Positions 29,301 to 43,000 of a DNA stretch of 64,000 nt are shown here, piece after piece. The notes below the pieces were generated by a model. It saw nothing but the letters and a program-made list of their open reading frames with translations. It searched no databases and was not told where the DNA came from. The position numbers were made by a program, and so were the translations under genes. The stretch is from Serilophus lunatus (Eukaryota; Chordata; Aves; Passeriformes; Eurylaimidae): the NCBI GenBank assembly GCA_013399895.1, contig VXBA01001795.1, forward strand, positions 372,001 to 436,000, read 5' to 3'. The number at the start of each line of letters is the position of its first letter. The first letter of the stretch is position 1.

Positions 29301-32300
29301 AGAGGTGCAGTTTGTGCGACACACACCATCACATATTGGTACAGTACGCATTCCTTTCTGTTCTGACAGGAAATTTTTCTGACACAGCAAAGGTGAAAAA
29401 TGTACATTTCATAATGTACCTTACTTTAAGATTGTAAAAGCTGAAAAAAAATACAACCAAAAAAAAAAAAACAACCAAGGCATACTTAGTATAGATTATT
29501 ATCATAAAATTTAAAAAATGCAGAGCAAAAAGACAAGCCATGAAAAAAAAAAAAAAAGGAAATTGCAGGCTAACAAAAAATTTTGACGTTTAAAATATGG
29601 AAAGTAAATTACTTTGGGCTCTATAATCAGTTGCAGATGATTGAAGCAAGGGTATCATGAAATAACTTATTTGAAGCACAGAGTACCATGGCTATACATG
29701 TGATGAATGTGAAAAACTTCCAAAAATTTCTGGATATTTTTTGTTTGCTTATTCAGTTTTAACCATAGAGTAGGTTTTTTAAGAGGCAACCAGCTATATA
29801 AGAAAAAAAAATACATACATATGCAGAGAATATCTGCATAATGCAGCCTTTAAAAAGAAAAGTATATGATAGACATGTTTCCCACAGTTGACCCTGCAAA
29901 TGAAAAAAACTTTCAGAAAAAGTAGGGTCACCCTTAGGGCAGCAGGAAATTAGATGTTTCACTCCAACAGCAAAAGATCAGTGAGGCCACTGCTTCCATC
30001 ACCTCTATCAGCAGCTCAGAAAGCCATAGTAGACCCTGTGAAGACCTATGGTGTGCAGGTAACTGAATTGTGTGAGGCAGCAGCCTTCACTGGAAAAGCA
30101 GCAAGGGTCGTGATTCCTGGAGTTACCCTCCATCTGTCCCAGCTCTTGTCTGCTCCATCTCCTCTCCTGCTCACTGACCACCAGCCTTATCATCTCTGCA
30201 TTAGGTTGGTAAATCTCAATTTTACTTACACATCAAAGCCTGTGCTAGCTGTCTAAGATGCAAGAGCTCACTTTGGATACACGGAAGGAATTACTTCCTG
30301 GATGAAGATTCGTATGTTTTTCATCTCAGATTTTTGACTGATCTTCTCAATAGAAAAGTAGAGGGCAGGTAAGCAGTTCATAGGAGTCAGCAGGATTCTC
30401 TGATGTCCCTACATAGTCTCTAAGCAATACTAAAAAAGTCTGCAGAGAAAAACAAATAAAATAAAAATTCAGGGCAAAATCCCCACAATACACATTAGCT
30501 CACACAGTGACACTTGGTGTTTCTGGATCTCCAAGAATGTCATGCTCAAAGCTCACAGGTTTGCTCCCTGCTGCAGGAAAGTTTCCTGTTCCCATAGGTG
30601 GCTATATTCTGTCCCTGTTCAACCATCTCTGTCCTTGCCTAGTTCTTGACCTTTCATATCCCTCCCTGCACTCCAGAATTCTCTTGAAGTGAGCACAATG
30701 AGCCCTCCTCCCACTTCGAAGATATTCTTCCTTCCAGTATGCCCAGATACAGCAAGAAGAGACCTTCATTCCTGCTGCTTAGCCACATCCTGTAAGGCAA
30801 GCAGGCACTATTTGCATAGCTGATTGGAAACACCCCACTGCATGTTTATAATGTTCTTTACGATGGGCCCACCTAGCAGAAGTGTGAGAGTGGAGAATGC
30901 CCTGTTTATAGTATTGTTTGTCTGGATCTAGCAAACAATAAGATCAGCATTTTAAAGAATAAAGAATGTAAAACCTGCCACTTGGGAACATAAAATAATC
31001 AGTCCTGGACTTGGAAGAGCATAGCATATTCCATGGTCATGTTGTTGCAGGGTAGTTTATGCATTGAGTAAGAATTTCCCATTTTTTAGTCTTGCCTCCT
31101 TTACACAGAGTTATGAAGCAAGAGAAAAGCAAACACTTTAGCATTAGCAGAGTGACTTAAAGATTAGGAAATGACTTCTTATAAGAATCAGTTGTCAAAT
31201 GTTCCTGAAAATAAAGTTTATGAAGAAAAGCATGAAATGCAACTATTTTCGAGTTCATGCTGAGAAGTCTAACAGTGCTACTGATAAAAGCACAGCATAC
31301 ATTCAAATAACATTCATTATAACTGTGGGAAAGTGTTAGATTTGCAGGGGAAAGTCATGCATTTTTCATTCTATTCAGTCATGGCATTGGGAACTTCATG
31401 TCATAAAAAACACATGAAGCCACATATTCATTTCACGATTTGCTAAAAAGGTGAAAAACCTCGTCACCTATCAGCTCCAAATGACTGAAGGTTAGAAGCA
31501 GAGGATAGTTGACTCACCTGTACTGATCCTTTAAACATTACTTCAAGAAATTACTTGTATATTTGGGTTGGAACCTGTCAATCTGCAAAGCAGAACAAAC
31601 TGTCTAGAGCTGTAAAAAAAGATCCCTCCACAACAAGGCATACTATCTTGTTCTTCCTTGTTGAATATATGTCTAAAACAAGCCCTAGATTATAAGAAGT
31701 CCTTCATTATTTCTGTAGCTTCATTATTTCTGAGTAGCTCCATTTTTTCTGAGTAGGAGGGGGAAAATAATTGTCTCCTCTCTAAAAAAAAGGATGCTGT
31801 GTTAGCAATGATTCAAAGCTGTAGTTACTGTATTTTCTTAAAAGCTTATAGTATACAAAACATACTGCAGGCTTAACAATCTGGAGAGCTGTTGAGATCT
31901 ACTTATTGAGGTTTTAAAATGTATAGTCTTTAAAATGTTTTCTCTTTTTAAAGCTTTTTTTCAATTCTGGCAGTCCTGTGTACAGCATTTCCTATGTTCT
32001 TTTTTTTCCCTATATATTGCATATTTCATAGGAACTGACAGAATTCAATCTGGGAATTCAAGTCTCATTAAAGTCAGCAGTGTTGGTGCTATTAATTTTA
32101 ATGCAGCAACCAGAATTTGCCAGAATTTTTCACACTTCATCCTTGATTGCATTTCATAGCTGCATTTCTTAGTAATATTTTAAAAAAATTATTTTAACTT
32201 TTAGTGGTGTAAAATGGTAGGAACTATTCTGACAGTATGAAGTAGAACAGAGGATTAGGGTCTAAACAGCTCTCTGAAATTCTACTGAATTAATTTCCAA

Positions 32301-35300
32301 CCATTTACCCACTCTACTGTATAGAAGATAGAGCAAATTTTCTTTATCACATGTTCATAATTCTAAATCCACTCTTATTTACTATGAAAGGAAGAGCTGG
32401 CTAGAAAAACAACATAGTCTTGTAGGAATCAGCTTTATTTCATGCATGGACTTATTGCATTGGTTATCACATGTGTGCAGATACAGACTTCTGAATATTG
32501 AACATCTACATCCTACACCAACTATTTTATTTGTGCCTACCTGAGGTAGCAAAGTAAAGTAACAAAAAAATTCTTTCACAGCTCCCAAAAAGGTAATTAG
32601 ACTCAGCCTCACACACAGAAATATACACAAAATTCTGCATGCAACAGCTTGAGAGAGTAAAAAAAAAAAANTGAAGAGTCACACTGATAAATCCTTTTAA
32701 GCTGTACAGAATGCGATTTGTCAGGCTTGGGCAGCCAGTGGGAGAAATGAGCCAGGAGCATGTGTGAGGCTTCTTTCAGTCAGTACTGTGTTCATTCTGC
32801 AGAGTGATGTTGCCATGGGCAGTAGAGAGCAGATCAGAGGCTTACACAGCTGTGCTGGCCAAATAGTCATGGCAGTCATTCCAACTCCTGAAGTAGCCCA
32901 GAACTACTAGGAAGATATCAAGCTTTCTTTAGAGTAAGACCGCTGTTCTGGGATTTCAGAGCAAAATTAAAAGAAAACCATAACACAAATTTCCAGACCT
33001 CTTATTGAAAAGTTCTGAAATGCCTGCATCAGAGACTTTGCAAAAGGTTTTAATTTGCTCTAGCACCTCCAAGATCTCAGCTATTTCCATATTTCATTTA
33101 CAACCAGCACAAAAAAAGCACTTTTTCCTGCTGAGTTGATACCTGTTCACTGTTCTCTATCATTCATCTTTCTTCATACTTTTTCCACCTCTGGAGTGAA
33201 ATCTCATTAATATATCTTCTGGATGATTAAATTTCTTCCTCTCTTCGCAGTCTCCCTATGACTCTGTCTAAAGCAGTGTAGTAATTCAGAAAGGAAGCCA
33301 TTTGTGCAATGGATTAGGACAGACTGAAATTCCAAAACCCAAGAAAATTTCAGCAGATAAAAAAAATGTAAACAAATATATAAACAGATAAAAGAGTTTG
33401 TGGTATCTGCAACAACAATAATGATAGAAATTGGCTTCATAAAGAGTAAGAAGAAATTTAGTTTGTGTTGATTTTAATTGTAGCTACTAATGAATTGTAC
33501 AATTCAGGTAAATGGTTATCCCCAAATCATCATGACCATCATGGAGGAGGCATTAGTTCTGCAGAAGTTATTACAGAAGTGTAGGACAAAGTAAAGGTAA
33601 TAGCAAAATTCTTCAGCTATTCAGTTGTACTGCATCTCAGTCTTACCATCTTGGGTCATCCTCAAGCTCTCAAGAAAGAGTCTGAGAGATGAAGACTCTG
33701 CAGGGTGTATCACAGGAAGATTTTCTGTGAGAAAAAAAAACATTGATGAGGAGTAGAGGGGGATCACATCTCTCTATATGTGTAACTGATAAAAGCCTCA
33801 TTGATTGCCATTACTGCTCTCATGTTGACATAAACTTGTTGTGAGGGGTGCCCTTCAATATTTTCCTCCTATTCAACAGTTAACTTGGTGGCATGCTCTT
33901 CACTCACTCCTATTTCTGAGTAATCTCTAGAAAAACTAAGTTGTCTGCATGTTTGGGGATTCTTTCTGCCTCTGGTTCATTCTCAGGTGCATGAGCACTG
34001 TCTTTGCTTAGCATAAATTTCTATTTGGCATAACCAGCATTGTCACAGAAAAGAAAACTGCATTGCTTCTTGCAAGAACCTCTCCAGATGTTCCCAGGAT
34101 TGGAATTCACTCATTCTTTGTGTCAAGAATTGTCATCATTTTTTTCCACATCATTGGTTATAGAGGGTAAGAACTCTTCTGTTTCTTTCTATGTTTTTCT
34201 TATTTTCTTCTGTTTTCTTTGATCATAAACTGACAGTATTTTCTTAACATTATCCCACATCAGATCCTCCCTGTGCCCTTTCACTTGTCTCTTGCTGCTT
34301 CAGATGTGCAAAAAATGATTTTCATGAAGATGCCAGTTGTCTGATGTTTGGAGAAATGAACAGGTAAGTCTTGCTATGTCACTCTCTTAAACACTATATA
34401 CAATACGATTAGTCTGAAAGTTGCCCATGAATTGGAGATGAGGCTGAATGCAAGAGTTTCAGCAAGCCCATATTAGGATACACATTTAAGGAAAAGTTTG
34501 TAATATGTTCACTGTTTTGATAAGTTGAATTGCATACTCAGGACTACAGGTGTCCTCAAGAATCCTAAACATATTAGAATTAGTTATTAACATCAGGTCA
34601 GATTTTAATGATGGCTTGCTGCCTAGCTATCTCTGTGCTGAGAAGAGCAGGAACAATCTGAATAGAAAAAATCTACATCATGTCTTCAAAACATACTTTA
34701 AAACGCTAAAGTAAAATGATAATCCAAATGTGAGAGAAAGAGAGCACTATCTATTTTCCAAAAACCACTTGACTTCTTTAACTTATTCAGTTCAGTTTTA
34801 CTTTAAGGTTAGCCTTTGCTTCCTTCAAATATGATTTCTTATTCACAACCCCCCCAAATACACAATATAAATACACTTTAACCAAAAGAAGTGATAATTT
34901 TCTTTATATGTAATTAGTAATTCCAATGACACATTGAAATGACTGCATAAAGTACAGAAAATAATTTGTATTTTTGCTAAAAAATTTACTTATCCAGATG
35001 TTAATCTTCTGATCCATATGCATAGTGAAAAAATATAACACCTCCTTCTGCACTTATATAGACAGCAGGAATATATAACTCAGTGGTCTGCCTCTTGTTC
35101 TCTCAGGCGTTTAAGCCTTTTCCCCAGGCACAAGTGCACTTTGTTCCCATTTTCCATAGGTGCACCTCTGGACCAGATGTTCCTATTCTACACACACATT
35201 TGGGGTGTCTTTCTCACAGTCATCGCTGTGTTTTGTTAGTCAACTCCATTGCACTTCCAGATAATTCTCGGGTACCTCACAATGGCCTTTTCAGTCTTTC

Positions 35301-38300
35301 ACAGATAACCATCTTCAGTATCTCTGTTTCCTAAATGCTATTGTTTCTCCTATAATTAGGATCCCTCCTAATGATTCTCCCCTTCCAGTACAAGGTTATT
35401 TCACTCTAAACTAATGATCTCCCTCCAAATTTGCCATAATACTCCAAAGTTTTTAGTCAAAACTTAATCTTTTAATTGGTTGCAAGAAACCCTTCCTTAT
35501 GAGTGAGACATAGCATATGTAATGCAGGCTTTCACGCACTTCTGTCTGACACCATCTTTTGTTAAAGCTAAACATTTCTGTCAGAGTACAGAGACAAGAT
35601 CTAAAGCTGAAAAATGAGGGACTTCTCCTGTTTGCAGCCGAGAAAGACAGAGGCAACCACAAAGGCTGTAGTGACCTAGAGGAGAAGGAAGGACTCTAAC
35701 CCTAACCGACCCTAAATTTTTCTTCATCTTTGTTACTGTGCATGAAAGAGTTCTCCCTCCAGGAAGGACCTATAGGTGTTGCTGTGTGTATTCTAACTCC
35801 ACTTTGTTCCAATAAATTTGTCTTCTTTAGAATAATTGGCTAAAGTCTTATTTAAGGAAGTTTACACTCTTTGGACAAGATCACAATAATTCTAATCTCC
35901 TAATAAAAAGAGAATATAAAATGGAAGAAACAAGTTCATACATTGAAGAGCTGGTATCACAAATAACTTTAACATGTTAATGTACTGAATAAAATTATTT
36001 TAAAACCTCTGATAAAATTAGAAAAGTATTTTAAAACAACTAATACAGACTTTTGGGCTGAGAATGTAAGATTAACTTTGTCAGGTCACAAATGAATAAA
36101 ACTAAAGAAGTTTACATGTCATGAAATCCAGTTGGAAAAATAGTAAAGTGGTATTGCTGAGACTAACATGCCCTAAATAGCACAATTCCCTCACTCATTA
36201 AAAATCTTTGGTCTTGTTAGAAATGCTGGCTTTGAGAAATTATGTGTTATGATCAAATGGTACTAAAACTTCAATTTTCTAAAATTATTACAGTCCTCTC
36301 CTTGGAGGATTCAATATCCTTCAAGCATAAGAAAGTCTATTTGATGCCAGCTTGGAATTTTTAATAGTCCATTCATGTTTAGAGAAATTTCATGCCACCG
36401 GCGTTGGACTGTGATAGACAAGTTGTAACTTAGGTGCTCTGCATCATCGCAGCTCCATTGTCTGCTCCATGTATGGATGGAATTTTGTATCTTTGTCTTC
36501 AGAAGGGGTTTGGCCTTCATATATAAAAATCTTAAATGGAGGCATATATGCAGCATTTTTTATACTGAATTTAATGGGGTTCATGTTTATGAAAATCTAG
36601 AATCATCTAGACTCCTGCCAGGAGTGTTATATACTTGCAAATTGCAATGTAAAAAAAAATTCTGACTTCTAGTAGAAGATAACATGCATCTTTTTTCCAG
36701 TAAGTTCTTAAGATTTCTTTCTCAATACAACTTTATAGAAGATTATGAAGAATTTATCTAAACACAATCTCAAGCAATGATATTCAGGTGTAAATTAGAA
36801 GGAGGCAGAAGGTTCACTTTCATCCTGTAGAAAATCATTACATGCATCAGTAAGAACATGATTAAACTAAGACTGGATAGAACGAATTTAATTTCTTGTT
36901 CATTTCACTGCATTTACAAGTGTAGATTTCTCTTTCATTTTCCACTGTTGGTATACTTTTTAAAATTAAATTATTATGAATACAATACTTGGAGAATATT
37001 GCCAATATGCCAGTAACAGAGTTTTGCAGACAAAATTTTATATATGTCAAATATTCCTTAAATAACCATCTGTATTGCCATACAGTTTGGAATAACGAGC
37101 TTTCAAACAGAGAGGGAGGAGGGTATCGTTTGCATAGAAAAACCTGCCAGGGCTTGACTGAGAAAATAGGAAGTAGTATTCATGAATGGCATCTTCATGC
37201 CTGAGGATTTCAGTACCTAAGCTCTATTTTGCAATAAACCTTGCCATTGTGTTGATTTCTTTGTCTAGAGATCAGAAAGAATGGAGCTGGAGAAATACTG
37301 CAGCAGTAACACATTTAGGGGAAAGACTGAAATATATATGTAGCCTAGAGCAGCAGCTGAAGCCCTGGTTAAACTTGTCTTATATCATTAAGAAAAGCCC
37401 AAAGTTCCATTCTCATCCCTATTGTATATCCATATCCATCCCTATATCTTATTCCACATTTCAGAATCAGGCACTAATTAACATGCTAAAGTGAAACAAT
37501 AAAAAAAAAATTATGCTGATTAATTCTTAAAGAACTTCATAGTATGTCTATATGATACTGCAAAGCTTCAATAAAGAAAAAAAATAGTGTGGCTTGAGGA
37601 GAATGCATGCTTGAAAGCCCCAGGACAGACAACTTCACATGGCAGGGCAGGAGAGAATACACACCCACAGCAGCTGCTGCTGCAGCTATTTTTTTTTAAA
37701 AAAAAAAAAGTAATTTTTTTCTTCTTGTAGTCCAGTTCTCCCTCCTCTTATTGACAAGTCCTTTTAAAACTATTGTAAGAAAGTTGGTGCTAGTAATACA
37801 TAATAGTTGTCTAAATGTGGAGGGAGGAGGGTATTTTATGGACAGCTAACTAATTATTTTTTTCTTTGTTCTAGTTTCCCAATATATCTGTAAATTCTAT
37901 AAGCAGTTACTATTTGTTACAGTAACTAAGTTTCATATTCTTATCATCACTTCTACTCAATAACAAATTAAAAATTTAAATGAAACTCATATACTTTAAT
38001 CCAAATATTTTATGTAACAACAATCTCAAATATATATCTAGACGTCATTTTTTACAAAATTAACATATTTCATAAGACTTCTTCACTCCAGTGTTATATG
38101 AAAGTCTCTCGAGGAATTTCAAAGCAAACATACAGCTAATGCCTGTATGGATCCATTTTACTGTACTGTGTAGTTATTGCTGGGTCTAACAAACTGCCTG
38201 CTCCCAGACAAGAGGCTATTATTAGCTGCTCAGATTCAGAATCCAAGTATGATGGGTGGATTTAACAAGCCAAGGCAGCGCTATGGCATCTGGCCAAAGT

Positions 38301-40052
38301 CATTATCAATATCACTAAAATTTAAATATATTCTTACAATGCCACACCAGCAGGAGCTTCCCAGTTATATATATTCTTCTATATCTCTCTCACAGTCAGT
38401 TGTTCCACTTAAAACTATGAGAAAAATCAGACTACCTACATGCAAGGCACAATTTAGAATAAAATACTCTCATTCTGTGACTTTCACTCCATGAATCATT
38501 TTCACATATAAGTGACCATATAGTACGGAAAAAAATAATATTCAGTATTTTCATTTTTCTTGGCAGATCTTAATGTGCTCCTCTGATAATGAGATTTTTA
38601 AAGAGTCACCAGTTTTAACTTTCTAATTTCATGTTTTTCTTTTCTGTTTTAGGTCCTTGGTCAACATATTACTTGAATTTCTATCATCCGAATTCTATTT
38701 TGTTTTTATCATTTTGCAAACTAATAAACTTCAATACCACAAAACTGTCTGATGGCCCCATCAACTACAAAAATTTGCTGTTTTTTGCTATTACACAGCT
38801 GAGCAAAAATAGAGAAAATGGGCAGGAATTTGGAGAGTAATTTCACTTCTAAGGATAAGGATTATAACCTGTCAGATTTTGTATCCAAACATTCTAAATT
38901 AAAATAAATCAAAAATAATATTCCAGGTTCTCCATTTTGGGTGCTTCAAAATCATTACAGTGGTATGCACAAGTGTTCATGACATTTAGATGGATGCTTT
39001 TTAATGTTTTCAGATGTTTGTAAAGATCTAGGCTGTTTTCACATAGATCACATTATTTTGAACTCATGAAAGAAATTTTTCAAATATAATTGAGAACGTT
39101 CAACAATTGGAATCATAGCCGTTCATTCTCCTGAAGCTGTGGTATTGAGATATATCTTATTCATCTTTGATTCTATTCCTTTGTACAAGTGAGTTCCTAT
39201 TTGCAAATTCACTGCTATTTGGTTCGGTTTCTCTATTTAATTTACTGATGTAAACACAAGAATTCCAAAACTAGCATGGTACCTTGCTTGTTTAAGGCAT
39301 ATTTTAATATGATTTTACTATAGTAGCAAATAGTGCACAACTTCAATACAAAATAGCTTATAATAAATAATACTGTAAATAATGGCATTTTTAAAATGTT
39401 TTCAAATGTACTTACTAATCCCCTTGCTTCACAAGAGCATTGTAATCTCAGCTGAATAATTTTTTAGCAAGGATTTTACTCAGAAAACTGACTTTTAGAG
39501 TGCTCAAGCATTACTATATAATTTTTTTCTGGCAATCTCAGTAGCAGATGTGGTAGAGGCTCTGCAAAGGGTAAGTAACTTGCCATGTTATAGAAGCAAC
39601 CTACCACTGACCTACTGTTCGTACAAGGTATCTGATTACCCTACTCACCTGCCTGTGTAGTATTGTAAAACACAGGAATACTGTCTCATCTTCCAACTTT
39701 ATAATCTCTTTATTTCAAATGTGAATAGTGTTAACTGTCTAAAGCAATTAATATGGAAATACTGACTTTTCTTCTGCTGTAGTCGGACAACTGCTGAGGC
39801 AAAAGGATGTTTCTGCATCTTTTTGGTGTCTTAACTTAGAGAAGTTGAAGTCACCATAATGAGGTGCAGCATCTCTTGAAGTCAGTGGAGAGATTGCAGT
39901 GGGTGGTGACTCAGACTCTGATTTAACAGACTGACTCGTCTCCAGTCTCCACAGACAATTCCATTGCACAGTTTCAGTGTGAAATGAAGTTAAACACTGC
40001 TACTCAGAGCTTTGGGGATGCTTCAAAAACACCAGCTATTCCTGTTTGTATA

Positions 40053-40089
<37 letters not shown>

Positions 40090-43000
40090 TGAGTGTGTGT
40101 GTGTTTCTGAAGTGCCTAATCCTCTAAAACTGCTGAAAGATGAGAATGCCAAAGAAAATTGTTAAGGTTTAACAGATTTCTCAGCATATGAATTCGACAC
40201 AGTTCTATGCAGCAAGCTTGCCCAATTAGTTCAGTTGGTTAGAGCATAGTGCTGCTAATGCAAGGTTGTGGGTTTGATTCCCATAGAGATGGATCTTCAT
40301 GTGAGCAGGACTCGATGATCCTTGTGGGTCCCTTCCAATACAGAATACTCTGTGATTCTGCGAATTAATAGTATAGCTACTGTGTTTCCACTTGTACTTA
40401 AATGACCAGCTTGAAGTTGAAAAATTTAAAAAATATATCAAATGTATTAAATGTATTTATTGCCTGACTTCAAATCTTTAAAGAAATAAGCTTATTCAGA
40501 AAACTTGTAATCACAGTTCTTAAATAGCAAATGGCAAGCTGAATTACTATTTTTCATCCATGAAACAGCCAATACATTTGAAAATGCCAATTGAAGAAAG
40601 AATTCATTTGTAAAACCACAAGAAATTGGCATTTCAGGGGGCTCTTACAGGTATATTGGCCAAACATGAAATTTCTAAAGGCAGATATGACCCTCTTGCT
40701 ACTGATGGACTTCCATAAAGGCTAAGAGAGCTTCCATTTTCCAAGGAGAGATGGATCAATCGAAATATTAACTCCCAGTCATTCTGTAAAGGGAAATTTT
40801 TCTGTGTACTGAAAACATTGTGTGAGCTGAATAAGACCAGTCTACTTGCATCAGTGAAAAGTTTATGGACAGTCAGACTGCTGTGAACTACATCATTCTG
40901 CTACTCCTGGAGAGAATTGGCTGCAATGAGGAAAAAGCTGCAGAGCAGTAAAAGTATGCAGGGCTTGGCTTTGTTCTTAATGGTTTGCTTTTGATCATTA
41001 TGCATCTTTGAGGAACAGGGGAAGAGTTTTTTGCTTTTTATTTCTTCAGTCATTGCAGAAGGAAGCAATAATACTGATGTCCAAAAAAAGAAATCATGGT
41101 AAAGACCCCAACAAGAGATGAGGGCCATGTTATAACTCTGTGAGCAAACATCCCAAACCAACACACAGAGTCCATTGCCCTGGATGAATTACTTGGCTAA
41201 GCACGAAAGTCAGTAAAACAGGCTTGTCTGGTTGGTACCAAATAGAAGGTTGGCCTTGTTGCCTCTGTGTGTAGCACGGCTAAAGAAGAACCCTTAAAAG
41301 ATCCATTCATAATGAACATAGACAAGATTAGTAAACTGTAGCTGGCTAATTCTCTGAATCCTGTAATGGTTTTTTTTGGGGTCCTGATTTTGCAAATTTT
41401 ATGATACCCTTTAAGTTTTCACAGTGTAAGGTAGAACTGAATGGTTCTGAGAATAACAAGAGAAGATTATCACAATCAGTATTTTATTAGGATATAAAAT
41501 AGTGAAAATGTGAGTGGCATTTATCTGCATTTTTGGTCCAAGAACATTGGCAATGAAGCACAGGTGAGAGGTATGAATTTTCAGAATAAACTGAAGGATT
41601 CTTCTGTAAGTTACACAGAGTACTACATAGTAGTGGATCTAGGGATGCAACTCTTGGGCTGTTCTGTGAAAGATTACGCTATGCAAAAAGTTTCAGCATG
41701 GATGCTAAGATAAAAAAAAGGTTAAGAGAGATGATATTTTTAGGACTGGAGGTGGACGGGAGATGAGGTTCCCTCACAGTGAAATGGGGGTCACTGAAAT
41801 CACTGGAAAAGGGGATCTGTTGGTTTCTCTGGACATTTGAACCTGGCTTCTGGAGCACTCATATAGACACAGAATTACAGCCTTAGATCATTCTGGGTCT
41901 TCTGGCTTGCCTTTAAAATTAAAAAGACAAACATAATCAGTAATTATGTGTTGCAAGACACTTGGTGTGACACATCAGGTTAACGATCCTCTTCACTCAA
42001 TTCTCTTAATCCTCATCTTAATTGTGCCCTAGTTAAAATTTAAAGGCTGTAAACATAAATTCAGCACTTTGTCTGTACACAGCAGACCCGCATCCAGGGA
42101 TTTGATGGAATTTTAAGCATCAAAAAAATATGTAAATTTGAATGCAATTACTTGCTGTATCCATCTGGTATTGATATCAGCAGAGATGAACAAAAATGGT
42201 TCTTATTCTGCACACTTTTTCCTTCTTTAGTTACTTTTGTCAGCCAGAAAGTATACAAATATATACATATTCATTGTAATATTGCAGCTTTCATATACAG
42301 CACATGTACAGAATGCCCATCAGTGGACTTAGAAAATTTTTCTACTCCCAACAGGAAATGTCAGTGCTTATTTAGCTCATGAATGAAAGGAAATGCCAGG
42401 ACCTCTTAATGTATAAGCTTCTATGTCTGCTTATTAATGCAATCCCACTAGAAAAATATTTCATGACAATTTGACCTTTCCCAAACAGCAATTCCTTATT
42501 CATGGTCAATTAGAAGTGTTTTCCTAATCTAAAAAAAAAAAAAAAAAGAGGACCAACTAATTAGGTACCTAAAATGAAGCTGTTGAAATTCCAGCTGATT
42601 TTTTCTTATATGTCAAAAGTATGTATTTTATTCCCTTAGCAGGGAGTAAATGTCTGCATGCTGCACTCTTTTTACAGAAATTTACTATAGCACGGCCACA
42701 GGAAATGGTTTCTTAATGTTTACATATCTTTGCAACAGCAGTTTAATTTTAGATATAAAACTCTCAGTACAATACTGTCCTGCCCTGTCCATATAATAAA
42801 AAAAAATATCAGGAGAGTTCAGGGAACATTTTCGTGGTTGAGAGTTAGAGTTGCAGTTTTTATTGCTGACATCAGTTTTTAATTTCATGATATTGTTTAA
42901 CCTTCAATATGGTTATTCTGGGGGTATATTTGATTTCAGCACTTTCTGCCCTCTGTGGGCTCCTCACATCTGAATGACAGTTCTGTAGACCAAACTTTAT

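Noticed and set aside
29097..29407. Minus-strand ORFs overlapping IMPG1 exon 12
   Set aside because: Shadow frames of the low-complexity mucin exon, with no independent support.
29954..30256. 100-codon ORF in intron 12, tested as an extra IMPG1 exon
   Set aside because: Not Ser/Thr/Pro-acidic like the neighbouring mucin exons, no convincing phase-1 splice pair, and an antisense ORF overlaps it.
35694..35712. Interstitial telomere repeat (CTAACCCTAACC)
   Set aside because: Only about two units, with one diverged extra unit. Too short to mean more than chance.
40216..40290. Functional tRNA-Ile gene
   Set aside because: A and B boxes are present but the acceptor stem does not pair, and the sequence continues into a CR1-like tail, so it is a SINE head.
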